Numbered from the stretch's first letter, positions 15,524 to 23,532 are shown. The stretch: DNA of 48,140 bases from an uncultured Mycoplasmatota bacterium (GCA_900547465.1 URHJ01000007.1:1-48140), one strand, 5' to 3'. The notes: generated by a model not told the origin, from the sequence alone. Numbers and translations: made by a program.

Positions 15524-17419
15524 TCATCTGTTTTCCTGCATCGTACACATATACGACTGAACATTGCCAACATCATACATAGTACCATCAACTATATAAG
15601 CATAGGCACCATTTTTTTCACTCACTTCATCGATTGCTGATGTTAACTGGTATTCACCGTTTTCAACTTTTTTATTTTTGATATTTTTATTTAGAACCGT
15701 AAATATTTCAGGAGTTAAAATATATTGTCCAAATACAGCGTAATATTCTTTTCTACCATTTTTCTTAACATAATACTTATTTTTTGCTTCACTAGTACTA
15801 GGTTTTTCAACAATTTTATCAAGCTTAAAAGAAACAGAATCTGAATTTTCCAATTCTCCAACAAGTATACCATATTTATCAACATCGCATAACTTAGTCT
15901 TACAAACAGAAATAGTCATTTCATTAGTTTTATAAAATTGATTTATTAACTGTTGTAAGCATGACAAATTAACATTAGATCTGCATATTTGGTCACCAAG
16001 TACCAAAATAAATGGTTCGTTATCAACAAAATCTTCGCATAGTGAAACTGCATGACCCAAACCTAACTTTTCATCTTGATAAATATAAGTAATCATTTTA
16101 GAAATTCTTTGAATTTTCTCTTCATAACTTTTATTTAAATAATTTAATTTATCAGTTTTCTCATAATCAGAAAAGAAATTATCAAAAATCTCTTGATTCT
16201 CACGATCAATAATTAACGCAACACTTCTCACACCTGCATCATATAATTCTTCTAATATAATCATAAACGTAGGTTTTAAAATATCATGATCTAAAACAGG
16301 TAAAAAAGCTTTTGGAATGCTCTTAGTAAAGGGATACATTCTACTTCCAAAACCGGCAAGTGGAATTACAGCCTTATTTATAAAAGAATTTTTCTTAATA
16401 ATAAGAGAATATGTAGTACACCCGTATTTATTTTCAAGGTATTCTTTTAACTCTTTTTGAGAATCAACACCATCAACTATAAATTGTACAGATCCATTAC
16501 CACCAGAACCTACTCCTTTACCACCATATGATATCTTCTTAACAAATTCATCGTCTAAAATTTCATGTAATCGTAATGCTTCTAGTTCAGAACAAATTGG
16601 AATCAAAGATTCATCGAACTTTTTTTGTGCATAATTCATTAAAGCTCCAATTTCAAAAGCATCTCCATTTCGAAATAACTTAATAGCTCTTTTTACAATT
16701 TTTTTATTTTCAATACCGAGGTAATTCATTGCATTAACTTCCAAATCATTTTTTGGAAATGGAAAACAAGAATTCAATTTATTTAATATTTCACGTGTGT
16801 CTTTAGAACAATTCAAATCAGCAAATACAAAGTATAAATCAGAGCCTACCTCTAAAGGAGAAACAAACAAATCATTACCATCAAATTCCAAAAGTGAAAC
16901 CTGTCTATTATAAGCACAAATTTGATCAATTTTCCCACATTTAGAACAATGTCTCTCTCCTCTATAAGCAAAATCCATTTCATCATCAACAGAAAAACCT
17001 AAATGATAAAGTTTATTAAATGCCCTAACAATTAAAACACATATAGCAGCTGAAGATGACAAACCTTTCTTTTCAGGTAATGTCTTTTTAGTAATAGTAA
17101 CTTCAATTCCACCAACAGGAAATCTCTTCAAAATCTCATATGTAGTACCACAAATATAAGAATAATAAGAATTTTTTTCTACTTCTTTTTCTAAAACATT
17201 CAAATCCATTTCACAACTAAATTGCTTATCTCCATCATATATAGAAAAGTTATCACATTTTTTTACTGTTGCATAAATTCCTTCCTGCAATAAAGCAGTA
17301 ATTGCATAACCTTTTTCAATTTTTTTATTTTTTAATCTGTATTCCCCTGCCCAATCACTATGTTCTCCAAATATACATAATCTTCCAGGTACAAAAATTT
17401 TTATATTATCATTTTTCAT
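15524..17419 (-). CDS. Fused GHMP sugar kinase and sugar-1-phosphate nucleotidyltransferase
   Basis: 631 residues. Residues 1-345 are a GHMP kinase: VPGRLCIFGEHSDWAG (10-25), the ATP loop KKGLSSSAA (117-125) and GKGVGSGGNGSVQF (301-313). Residues 348-631 are a GalU-like nucleotidyltransferase: LAGFGSRMYPFTKSIPKAFLPV begins at 354, VLGDQI and the VEKPS block follow. One chain could therefore phosphorylate a free sugar at C1 and then activate it to NDP-sugar, as the Fkp/FKGP enzymes do for L-fucose. Fkp has the opposite domain order (pyrophosphorylase first), and this kinase looks closer to galactokinase/glucuronokinase-type enzymes, so the sugar is open. The ATG at 17419 has AGGAG upstream. 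It is the first gene of the run into the GT8-GT2 protein and pcrA. Confidence 0.88.
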   Translation of the reverse strand: MKNDNIKIFVPGRLCIFGEHSDWAGEYRLKNKKIEKGYAITALLQEGIYATVKKCDNFSIYDGDKQFSCEMDLNVLEKEVEKNSYYSYICGTTYEILKRFPVGGIEVTITKKTLPEKKGLSSSAAICVLIVRAFNKLYHLGFSVDDEMDFAYRGERHCSKCGKIDQICAYNRQVSLLEFDGNDLFVSPLEVGSDLYFVFADLNCSKDTREILNKLNSCFPFPKNDLEVNAMNYLGIENKKIVKRAIKLFRNGDAFEIGALMNYAQKKFDESLIPICSELEALRLHEILDDEFVKKISYGGKGVGSGGNGSVQFIVDGVDSQKELKEYLENKYGCTTYSLIIKKNSFINKAVIPLAGFGSRMYPFTKSIPKAFLPVLDHDILKPTFMIILEELYDAGVRSVALIIDRENQEIFDNFFSDYEKTDKLNYLNKSYEEKIQRISKMITYIYQDEKLGLGHAVSLCEDFVDNEPFILVLGDQICRSNVNLSCLQQLINQFYKTNEMTISVCKTKLCDVDKYGILVGELENSDSVSFKLDKIVEKPSTSEAKNKYYVKKNGRKEYYAVFGQYILTPEIFTVLNKNIKNKKVENGEYQLTSAIDEVSEKNGAYAYIVDGTMYDVGNVQSYMCTMQENR

Positions 17420-17452
17420 GTCCTTACTCCTATGTTCAATATACCTAACACA

Positions 17453-17461
17453 ATTATATCA
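17453..17461 (-). promoter_or_regulatory. Extended -10 promoter of the sugar-kinase/pcrA unit
   Basis: Minus-strand TGA-TATAAT, about 34 bases before the ATG at 17419 and just after the terminator of the adhesin operon. No clear -35 (T-rich). Confidence 0.55.
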
Positions 17462-17470
17462 TAGGTATAT

Positions 17471-17505
17471 AAAAATAAAAACAAAAAGAGACGATAAACG
17501 TCTCT
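17471..17505 (-). terminator. Terminator of the adhesin-sortase operon
   Basis: Seven-base-pair stem AGAGACG / CGTCTCT, then a T-rich tail on the minus strand. The TAG stop at 17504-17506 overlaps the first base pairs of the stem. Confidence 0.88.
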
Positions 17506-18529
17506 AAATACTACGATACAAATTTAATAATTCTTCCAATTTTGGTTGTTCAACATCTTCCTCTTTTACACTACTAGATATTGGCTCAGAAAATACTATT
17601 TTAGGTTCACTCACAACATTATTATCGTACTTTTCGCTTGAACTACCTTTAAGTAAATTTAAAACTGTTTTATAGTCATCAAGTGTCAACATACTATCAT
17701 ACTGTTTCAATAATTCTTGGTCTCTTTTTTGATTTTGATATAGTTTTTCTTGTTGTTCTTTTTCTCTTAAAACACTTTGATATTGTTGTTCTAAAATATT
17801 ATTTTGTTGTTCATAAAAATCAATTAAATCAACTGAAGACGTATTCTTTTTAACTAAAGAACCTTGTATAACATCAGGAACACTAATAGATGTAATACTA
17901 TCAGGAAGTTTTTTCTTATAACGAATTACTTTGCGAATACGAACAGGTACTTTTTCATGTGATTTTTGTTTGTTACGAATAATCTTATAAATAATCAAGA
18001 AAATAACCCAAACAATAAATACTGTACTACTAAGTCCAATAAGTGCCAAAGCATCATGATTACCATAAACAGAACTTTGATCAAAAACATTTAAACTATC
18101 TTTAGTAACTATATTTAAAATAAGAATTAATAGATAATGTATAATACAATAAATAAATGTATTAAGAAACTTCAATAATTTATCTTCTTTAAAATTAAAC
18201 ATCGTAACCCATAAAATTATATTTGTAGCAATTATAGCAGCTAAATATATAGCTAAATTAGGAAAGTACACTACTATGAAGAAATTATTCATCATATAAT
18301 CAAACATATCTTTAAGAGAAGATGAATAAATTCCCATAAGAGAAACTATTAAAACAACATAAACTGTTAAATAGAATTTCTTACTACTTTTAGCATTCCT
18401 CTTAGTAGTAGTTAAAAACAAGAATGCCATGAATAAAAGTAAAACTATAGATGCTATACAAATACCTGAAGATGATGATACATCGACAAGAACTTTTAAT
18501 TTTTCTGAAAATGACAATTGTTCCATCAT
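17504..18529 (-). CDS. Polytopic membrane protein with cytoplasmic coiled coil
   Basis: About 341 residues, no family recognised. About five membrane segments fill residues 20-190 (for example IASIVLLLFMAFLFL and FIVWVIFLIIYKII), followed by a basic stretch, then a Gln/Glu-rich coiled coil (about 225-275, YEQQNNILEQQYQSVL) and an acidic Ser-rich tail ending LEELLNLYRSI. The ATG at 18529 (another at 18526) follows an AGGGGG site; the longer TTG start at 18535 is less likely. It begins about 20 bases after the sortase gene and ends in the operon's terminator, so it is co-expressed with the adhesin and sortase. A role in organising the adhesin or sortase at the membrane is a guess from position alone. 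Confidence 0.65.
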   Translation of the reverse strand: MMEQLSFSEKLKVLVDVSSSSGICIASIVLLLFMAFLFLTTTKRNAKSSKKFYLTVYVVLIVSLMGIYSSSLKDMFDYMMNNFFIVVYFPNLAIYLAAIIATNIILWVTMFNFKEDKLLKFLNTFIYCIIHYLLILILNIVTKDSLNVFDQSSVYGNHDALALIGLSSTVFIVWVIFLIIYKIIRNKQKSHEKVPVRIRKVIRYKKKLPDSITSISVPDVIQGSLVKKNTSSVDLIDFYEQQNNILEQQYQSVLREKEQQEKLYQNQKRDQELLKQYDSMLTLDDYKTVLNLLKGSSSEKYDNNVVSEPKIVFSEPISSSVKEEDVEQPKLEELLNLYRSI

Positions 18530-18549
18530 CTTCAACCCCCTTTAATTAA

Positions 18550-19221
18550 TTATTCTACTGATTCTAATTCACCAATATAAATTGTTTGTGTAGTACTATC
18601 ATTATTAGTACAAGTTACTAAAGTAAGCGATGTGCGCTTAGAATTTCTATAAATAGAAATTGTACCAGTTTTAGCAGCCTTATAAATATTTACAAACTTA
18701 TAAGTATAAGTTTTATTATTAAATTTAACTTTAGCTTCATCTCCTACTGATAATTTATATAAATCATTAAAAAATGAATTCCATGCATTACCAGAATGAC
18801 CTGCAATAATTAAATTACCCTTAGAAACATTAGGATAATCTGCTTCCTTAACAAGCAATAAATTTTTATCTACATCATTTAAACTGGACTCTTTTTTATA
18901 AAAGCCTTTATTAAAGTTAATCTTGGGTATCTCTAAATATCCAATATATTGGTTATCTGAGACATTAGGAATCTCTGAATCTCCATTATTAATATTCTCT
19001 TCGTCTTCCTTAGTAGCCATATCTTTACCACTACTATAAAAGACATTACTCATATAATCATAAACCATCACTTTTTTTGATTGAACATAATTATAAGAAA
19101 GAAAGAATCCTCCGACGATAATTATTATTGTACCAATTGCTGCTACAACACTGGGAGAGATTCTTTTTTTAGTTTTTTTATTTACTTTATTATCTTGCTT
19201 TTTCGTTATTTTTATAAACAT
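18550..19221 (-). CDS. Sortase
   Basis: 223 residues: N-terminal membrane anchor (about 24-44), then a sortase beta-barrel with the catalytic H142 in AGHSG and C204 in LVTCTN. Sortases cut an LPxTG-like signal and join the protein to the cell wall or to other pilin-like subunits. The active-site Arg normally found shortly after the Cys appears to be Gln212 (TTQTIYIGEL). I cannot assign the class with confidence. The ATG at 19221, with AGGTG upstream, is preferred over a TTG at 19242. It overlaps the adhesin gene by 32 bases in another frame, so the two are translationally coupled; the adhesin with a VPNTG signal is its evident substrate. Confidence 0.88.
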   Translation of the reverse strand: MFIKITKKQDNKVNKKTKKRISPSVVAAIGTIIIIVGGFFLSYNYVQSKKVMVYDYMSNVFYSSGKDMATKEDEENINNGDSEIPNVSDNQYIGYLEIPKINFNKGFYKKESSLNDVDKNLLLVKEADYPNVSKGNLIIAGHSGNAWNSFFNDLYKLSVGDEAKVKFNNKTYTYKFVNIYKAAKTGTISIYRNSKRTSLTLVTCTNNDSTTQTIYIGELESVE

Positions 19222-21061
19222 ATAGAACACCTGATGAGACAATAACGATTCCTAATAAATAGAATAATGTAGAACTTGATCCTGTATTAGGAACATCAAC
19301 AGAACATTCATCATCATCTTTACCACCATTATCGCAAGTTTTTGGAACATTCTTAATTGTGATTTGTGCAGTTAAATGATTAGCGTCAACAACGAAGGTT
19401 TGTGTTTCTTCAGTTAAGAAATAACCATCAGGTGCAGAAACCTCTTCAATTGTATAAGTACCATACTCTAAATCTTTTAATGTATAAGCACTAGTAGTAG
19501 AAGTAAATCTAGCAACTTCTTCACCAGCTTCATTAGTAACAAGAATTTCAGCCCCTGCTATCATCTTTCCAGTTACACTATCAACCTTAGCAATAGTTAC
19601 AACAGAACTTTCTGGTTGATTTTCAACAGTAACATCAACAGTAGGATTATCATCACTAATAGTAAATGTAACAGGCTCAGAATTCAATTTATAACCTGCA
19701 GGTGCTTGAGTTTCAGTAACTGTATAAGTACCATTAGTCAAACCATTTATTTCATAACCATTAACAGTAGAAGTAAATGTCTCAATAACATTACCATTAG
19801 AATCTTTAACAACCAAAGTTGCTCCTGCAATATTATTACCAGTTGTAGCATCAACTTTGTTGATAACAACACCTGTTTTCTTATGTTCATTTTCAACAGT
19901 TACAGATACATCAGAACCATTCTCTACTACTTGGAATGATACAGGTTCAGAATTTAATTCATATCCAGCTGGAGCTTGAGTTTCAACAACTGTATAACTA
20001 CCTGCAGCTAAATCTGTAAACTTATTTCCTGAAGTAGAAGATGTAAATGTTTTAACAACATTTCCACTAGCATTTTTAATAACTAAAGTTGCTCCTGAAA
20101 TAGTTTTTCCAGTTGATTTATCTACCTTTTTAATAGTAACTGGTGGAATTGTCTTCTTAGGAGGTTTCTTAGTCTTAGGTCTAGTAGCAGTTAGCTTAAT
20201 TGTATCTGAAACATTCTTCGTAACAGGATATAAACGAACAACAGGTTGTACAGAACCATTAGTAGGAACATACTTATAAGCCTTTTGAATCTTACTTGAT
20301 GCAGTAATTTTTACCTTTGCTTTAACAGTCTTTCCTTCTCCTACACTACTAACAGGAATTTTAATTAAAAATTTATCATTTGCACCAAAAGATTTTTTCT
20401 TTGCACCACCTACACCAGTGATAATTGTACCAGTAGGTGCAGAAACTATAGAAACATTATAGCCTCCAGTAACATTCTTAGCATTAGCATCAATTGGTTT
20501 TGAAACATAATACTTAGAATCATCTGATAAACTCATCTTAGTACTACTTACTTTAGCATTTAAAGATGGAGATGAATATCCCTTATTCTTAGCTGTTTTA
20601 GCACCAGATACTAACTTCTTAACGTATTTTCTAAGACCATACTTATCAGAACCAGTCTTTACTGAACTAGGTAAATTTGATGAACCTGTAGTATCATCTA
20701 AATACCACCATACAGCAAGTTGAGTAATATAGTAATCTTTCTTACTATCACCAGTAAAGTGTTTATTTGGATAACCATTCTCTAATATATAAGCAACACC
20801 AGCATTCATAGTACCGCTTAATTTTGCAGTAACATTACTTGCTTTGTATTTGTGCTTATCTAAACAATAAACATAAGTACCATTTGTTTGTTTTTTGATA
20901 TAAAACTTAATACCAGCAACATATCCATCTAAAGCTGTAGCTTTAGCTAATTTAATGGAACTTGCCTCTGCATTAACTGCTTGTGCATCTAATACAAGAA
21001 ACATCGCAGCCATAATAATTGTAAAAAATATTTTACTTAATTTTGAAATAGATTTTTTCAT
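19190..21061 (-). CDS. Sortase-anchored adhesin with thioester domain and three Cna-B domains
   Basis: 623 residues. Signal peptide (about 1-31, ending near VNAEA). The N-terminal domain carries YCLD (C66) and TQLAVWW (Q114); this Cys plus TQxA pair is the mark of thioester domains, which bind host or surface amines covalently. A Pro/Lys hinge (295-307) follows, then three Cna-B/SpaA-like domains (about 307-392, 397-482, 487-572). Each has the Lys-Glu-Asn set for an internal isopeptide bond: K312/E360/N391, K402/E450/N481, K492/E540/N571. The C-terminus has VPNTG (590-594), a hydrophobic span and a KNNEKAR tail, a sorting signal with V for L. A CxxxxxxxxxC pair (576, 586) stands just before it. 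The ATG has an AAGGGGG ribosome site. Target unknown. Confidence 0.92.
   Translation of the reverse strand: MKKSISKLSKIFFTIIMAAMFLVLDAQAVNAEASSIKLAKATALDGYVAGIKFYIKKQTNGTYVYCLDKHKYKASNVTAKLSGTMNAGVAYILENGYPNKHFTGDSKKDYYITQLAVWWYLDDTTGSSNLPSSVKTGSDKYGLRKYVKKLVSGAKTAKNKGYSSPSLNAKVSSTKMSLSDDSKYYVSKPIDANAKNVTGGYNVSIVSAPTGTIITGVGGAKKKSFGANDKFLIKIPVSSVGEGKTVKAKVKITASSKIQKAYKYVPTNGSVQPVVRLYPVTKNVSDTIKLTATRPKTKKPPKKTIPPVTIKKVDKSTGKTISGATLVIKNASGNVVKTFTSSTSGNKFTDLAAGSYTVVETQAPAGYELNSEPVSFQVVENGSDVSVTVENEHKKTGVVINKVDATTGNNIAGATLVVKDSNGNVIETFTSTVNGYEINGLTNGTYTVTETQAPAGYKLNSEPVTFTISDDNPTVDVTVENQPESSVVTIAKVDSVTGKMIAGAEILVTNEAGEEVARFTSTTSAYTLKDLEYGTYTIEEVSAPDGYFLTEETQTFVVDANHLTAQITIKNVPKTCDNGGKDDDECSVDVPNTGSSSTLFYLLGIVIVSSGVLYVYKNNEKAR
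19346..20143 (-). repeat. Three tandem Cna-B coding repeats
   Basis: About 270-base units coding the three Cna-B domains. Units 1 and 2 are closest (both with ETQAPAGY and LNSEPV); unit 3 has diverged (EVSAPDGY). Such arrays can gain or lose units by recombination. Confidence 0.8.
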
Positions 21062-21090
21062 ATTTCTTCCCCCTTCAAATTTGTGGCTAT

Positions 21091-21119
21091 ATTATACCAC
21101 ATAATCTAAATTTTTGCAA
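21091..21119 (-). promoter_or_regulatory. Proximal promoter of the adhesin operon
   Basis: Minus-strand TTGCAA (21114-21119), 17-base spacer ending TGG, TATAAT (21091-21096); the TGn makes it an extended -10 as well. It lies about 30 bases before the adhesin ATG. Confidence 0.8.
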
Positions 21120-21155
21120 TACTTTTTGAAACACTACCCTCAAGTTCGATTACAT

Positions 21156-21184
21156 ATTATAAACCATAACTCCAATTTTTGCAA
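21156..21184 (-). promoter_or_regulatory. Distal, near-copy promoter of the adhesin operon
   Basis: Minus-strand TTGCAA (21179-21184), again exactly 17 bases, then TATAAT (21156-21161). The spacer also begins AAATT and the -10 is followed by AT, as in the proximal promoter 65 bases away. Confidence 0.7.
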
Positions 21185-21282
21185 GTAAAATCAAATAAAA
21201 TAGTCATTTTTCAAAGTACAATATATAGTTTAGCAAAATAATTAACATAATTCAATAGATGAACCAAAGTGAAAATAAATCA

Positions 21283-21288
21283 TATAAT
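21283..21288 (+). promoter_or_regulatory. Probable -10 of the binding-protein gene
   Basis: TATAAT on the plus strand, 21 bases before the ATG at 21310. The -35 is poor. If used, transcription would start near 21295, downstream of the first in-frame ATG (21259), which supports the later start. Confidence 0.45.
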
Positions 21289-21309
21289 ACTGTATCGAAA
21301 GGAGATTAT

Positions 21310-22311
21310 ATGAAAAAATTTATTATTTATTTAATATCTGGTATTATTATTTTATTATTAGCTAGCCTAGTTTTATTTGATTTTAATACTAATAAAAAAG
21401 TAGAGAAAAAGTTAAAAAAGGTTACCGTTGCTGAAGTTGCTCATACAATATTTTATGCCCCACAGTATGTAGCAATCGAAAAAGGATATTTCAAAGATTA
21501 TGGTATTGATATAGATCTAACTCTTACTGCTGGAGCTGATAAAGTAACCGCTGCTGTTTTATCAAAAGATGCAGATATAGGTTTCTGTGGTAGTGAAGCT
21601 ACAATCTATGTCTATAATGGTGGTGAAAAAGATTATCTAAAAACTTTTGCACAATTAACTCAAAAAGATGGAACATTCCTAGTATCAAGAAAAGAATACA
21701 AAAACTTCAAACTAGATGATTTGAAAGGACAAACTATAATTGGTGGTAGAGCTGGAGGAATGCCTGAAATGACATTTGAATATGCTCTAAAACAAAATGG
21801 AATTGATCCTAAAAAGGATGTAAGCATAGATACATCTGTAGCTTTCCCAGCTATGAGTGGTGCATTCATAGGAGGACAAGGTGACTTTGTCACTCTATTT
21901 GAACCAAATGCAACAGAAATAGAACAAGAAGGATACGGACATGTAGTCGCAAGTGTTGGACAACTAGGTGGTGTAGTTCCATATACATCATATTCAGCAA
22001 GAAAAAGTTATATTAATAACAACAAAGAAACAATCAAAAACTTTGAAAAAGCTATTCAAAAAGGTCTAAATTATGTAAAAAATCACTCTGATAAAGAAGT
22101 TGCACAAACTATATTAAAACAATTCCCCGACACATCATTAAATGATTTAGAAAGTGCAGTTAAAAGATATAGAGAAATAGAAGCATGGCCAGAAACAACT
22201 AAATTCAATAAAGAATCATTTGATCACTTACAAGATATAATGATTGATAATGGTGTCCTACAAGAAAAAGTTTCATATGATAAATTAATGTATCAAACTA
22301 ATAATAAATAA
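21310..22311 (+). CDS. ABC importer substrate-binding protein (SsuA/THI5-like)
   Basis: 333 residues. One N-terminal hydrophobic helix is followed by an NMT1/THI5-like two-lobed binding domain: VAEVAHTIFYAPQYVAIEKGYF, GADKVTAAVLSKDADIGFCGSEA, and GQTIIGGRAGGMPE. Relatives bind sulfonates, nitrate, taurine or thiamine-pyrimidine precursors; the ligand here is not evident. The membrane segment has no lipobox Cys, so it is held by an uncleaved helix or released. The ATG at 21310 has AAAGGAG five bases upstream; an in-frame ATG at 21259 is rejected. Its likely partners, the ATPase and permease, lie about 5.2 kb downstream on the same strand. No TPP or other riboswitch was seen in the leader. Confidence 0.88.
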   Translation: MKKFIIYLISGIIILLLASLVLFDFNTNKKVEKKLKKVTVAEVAHTIFYAPQYVAIEKGYFKDYGIDIDLTLTAGADKVTAAVLSKDADIGFCGSEATIYVYNGGEKDYLKTFAQLTQKDGTFLVSRKEYKNFKLDDLKGQTIIGGRAGGMPEMTFEYALKQNGIDPKKDVSIDTSVAFPAMSGAFIGGQGDFVTLFEPNATEIEQEGYGHVVASVGQLGGVVPYTSYSARKSYINNNKETIKNFEKAIQKGLNYVKNHSDKEVAQTILKQFPDTSLNDLESAVKRYREIEAWPETTKFNKESFDHLQDIMIDNGVLQEKVSYDKLMYQTNNK

Positions 22312-22320
22312 TGTACTTAT

Positions 22321-22356
22321 AGACAAGTAGATAAAATTTCATCTATTTGTCTTTTT
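22321..22356 (+). terminator. Terminator after the binding-protein gene
   Basis: Twelve-base-pair stem AGACAAGTAGAT / ATCTATTTGTCT (one G-U pair), loop of eight, then five Ts on the plus strand. Confidence 0.9.
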
Positions 22357-22386
22357 ACTTTACAAGTTAACCACTTCATACCGCAC

Positions 22387-22412
22387 AAAAAAAGTCAATT
22401 TATAGTTGACTC
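22387..22412 (-). terminator. Terminator after the HD-domain gene
   Basis: Stem AGTCAA / TTGACT with a seven-base loop and a T run on the minus strand. It faces the plus-strand terminator, a convergent arrangement. Confidence 0.8.
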
Positions 22413-22437
22413 TTTCTAACGTATTAATTTACTACAA

Positions 22438-23532
22438 CTAATTTTTAAGATTATTATCCTTTACATACTTTAAGACCTTAGTAAATACAGGAGCATCTTT
22501 ATAAATAGATTTATCCCACTCATACCATATATCAAAGGCAGTAGTTACACCATCTTTTACCATCTCTTGAACTTTATCACTTTTAAATACTACATTATTT
22601 TGTTGTTCCGTAAGAGGATGGTGACATCCCATATCTTGATATACCTTAGCTTGTATATCAGCTTCTAATTTATCACAATAATGAGCAAATTTAGCTTCAT
22701 TTGTTTCTCTTTTATCAAATTCAAAAATCGAATCAATAATGTTATCTTTATTTGATAAATTTCCAAGTACTTCAATTATTGCTTTATGTTCTATTTCCTG
22801 TTTTTGTTCCGGTGTTATATTATCAAACGGAGTAATATCTCCAATTTTTATTTCACCAATCTCATGAACACATAAGGTAGAAATTACTTTATCTAAATCA
22901 ACATCAAATCCAAATTGAGATTTTAATGCAATAGCTAGAGCAATAGTTCCTACACAATGTTCCGATATTCTTTCAACTCTATCATTTGAAACATTCCAAT
23001 GTGTTGAATCCCAACCACTTCTTACTTTTTGTTTTAAAACTCTATTCAAATAATAAAATCTAAATATTTCTATATTTTTTTCATTTTTACCAATTCTATC
23101 AAAAACACCCTGTTCATTTGCTAATTTATAAACTATATCATAATCATTTATATCAAATTCTCCATTATCAAATTTATAAAAGAATGATACTAATTCATTT
23201 TCTAACCTAACGCATTCATGAGCAAAATGTCCTTCTAATGTTTTTGCCCAATAATAATCATATACTTCATATGCATATTTATGATCCCTATTAAAAATTT
23301 CTTCCATTTCATCTCTATTGTAAGCATAAATTTTACTTAATAAAATAGTTCTAATAACTTTTGAAAGATCATCTGTAATATTATACTCCGAATTAATTGC
23401 AGTAGCTAAAATTATAGCACCATAAATACGATCCGCTATACTTTCATTTATATCAACTATATATTTAAGGTTATTTGCCAACATATAAAAATCAATTGCA
23501 TTTTCTATTTTTTTCTTTTCATTATAAATCAT
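22438..23532 (-). CDS. HD-domain phosphohydrolase of the YfbR/HDDC2 type with a second, degenerate HD-like half
   Basis: 364 residues. The C-terminal half (about 155-335) matches YfbR/HDDC2-type nucleotidases: GWDSTHW, RVERISEH (H192), VHEIGEIKIGDITP (H223-E224, E227, D232) and YCDKLEAD (D287). Such enzymes remove phosphate from deoxynucleoside monophosphates. The usual His-Asp pair is His-Glu here, which may change metal binding. The N-terminal half (about 10-150) seems to be a worn copy: LKYI...INESIADRIYG lines up with LK...ERISEHCVG, but Arg35 replaces the His and no HD pair is found. RBS GAGGTG lies before the ATG. It is a single-gene unit with its own promoter and terminator. Substrate and activity are uncertain. 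Confidence 0.8.
   Translation of the reverse strand: MIYNEKKKIENAIDFYMLANNLKYIVDINESIADRIYGAIILATAINSEYNITDDLSKVIRTILLSKIYAYNRDEMEEIFNRDHKYAYEVYDYYWAKTLEGHFAHECVRLENELVSFFYKFDNGEFDINDYDIVYKLANEQGVFDRIGKNEKNIEIFRFYYLNRVLKQKVRSGWDSTHWNVSNDRVERISEHCVGTIALAIALKSQFGFDVDLDKVISTLCVHEIGEIKIGDITPFDNITPEQKQEIEHKAIIEVLGNLSNKDNIIDSIFEFDKRETNEAKFAHYCDKLEADIQAKVYQDMGCHHPLTEQQNNVVFKSDKVQEMVKDGVTTAFDIWYEWDKSIYKDAPVFTKVLKYVKDNNLKN

Noticed and set aside
21259..21309. Upstream ATG for the binding protein
   Set aside because: No ribosome site, upstream of the probable -10, and the ATG at 21310 has a good AAAGGAG.
21185..21309. TPP or other riboswitch before the binding-protein gene
   Set aside because: Looked for the conserved CUGAGA and related blocks because THI5-like proteins can be thiamine linked. 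None is present and the likely leader is too short.
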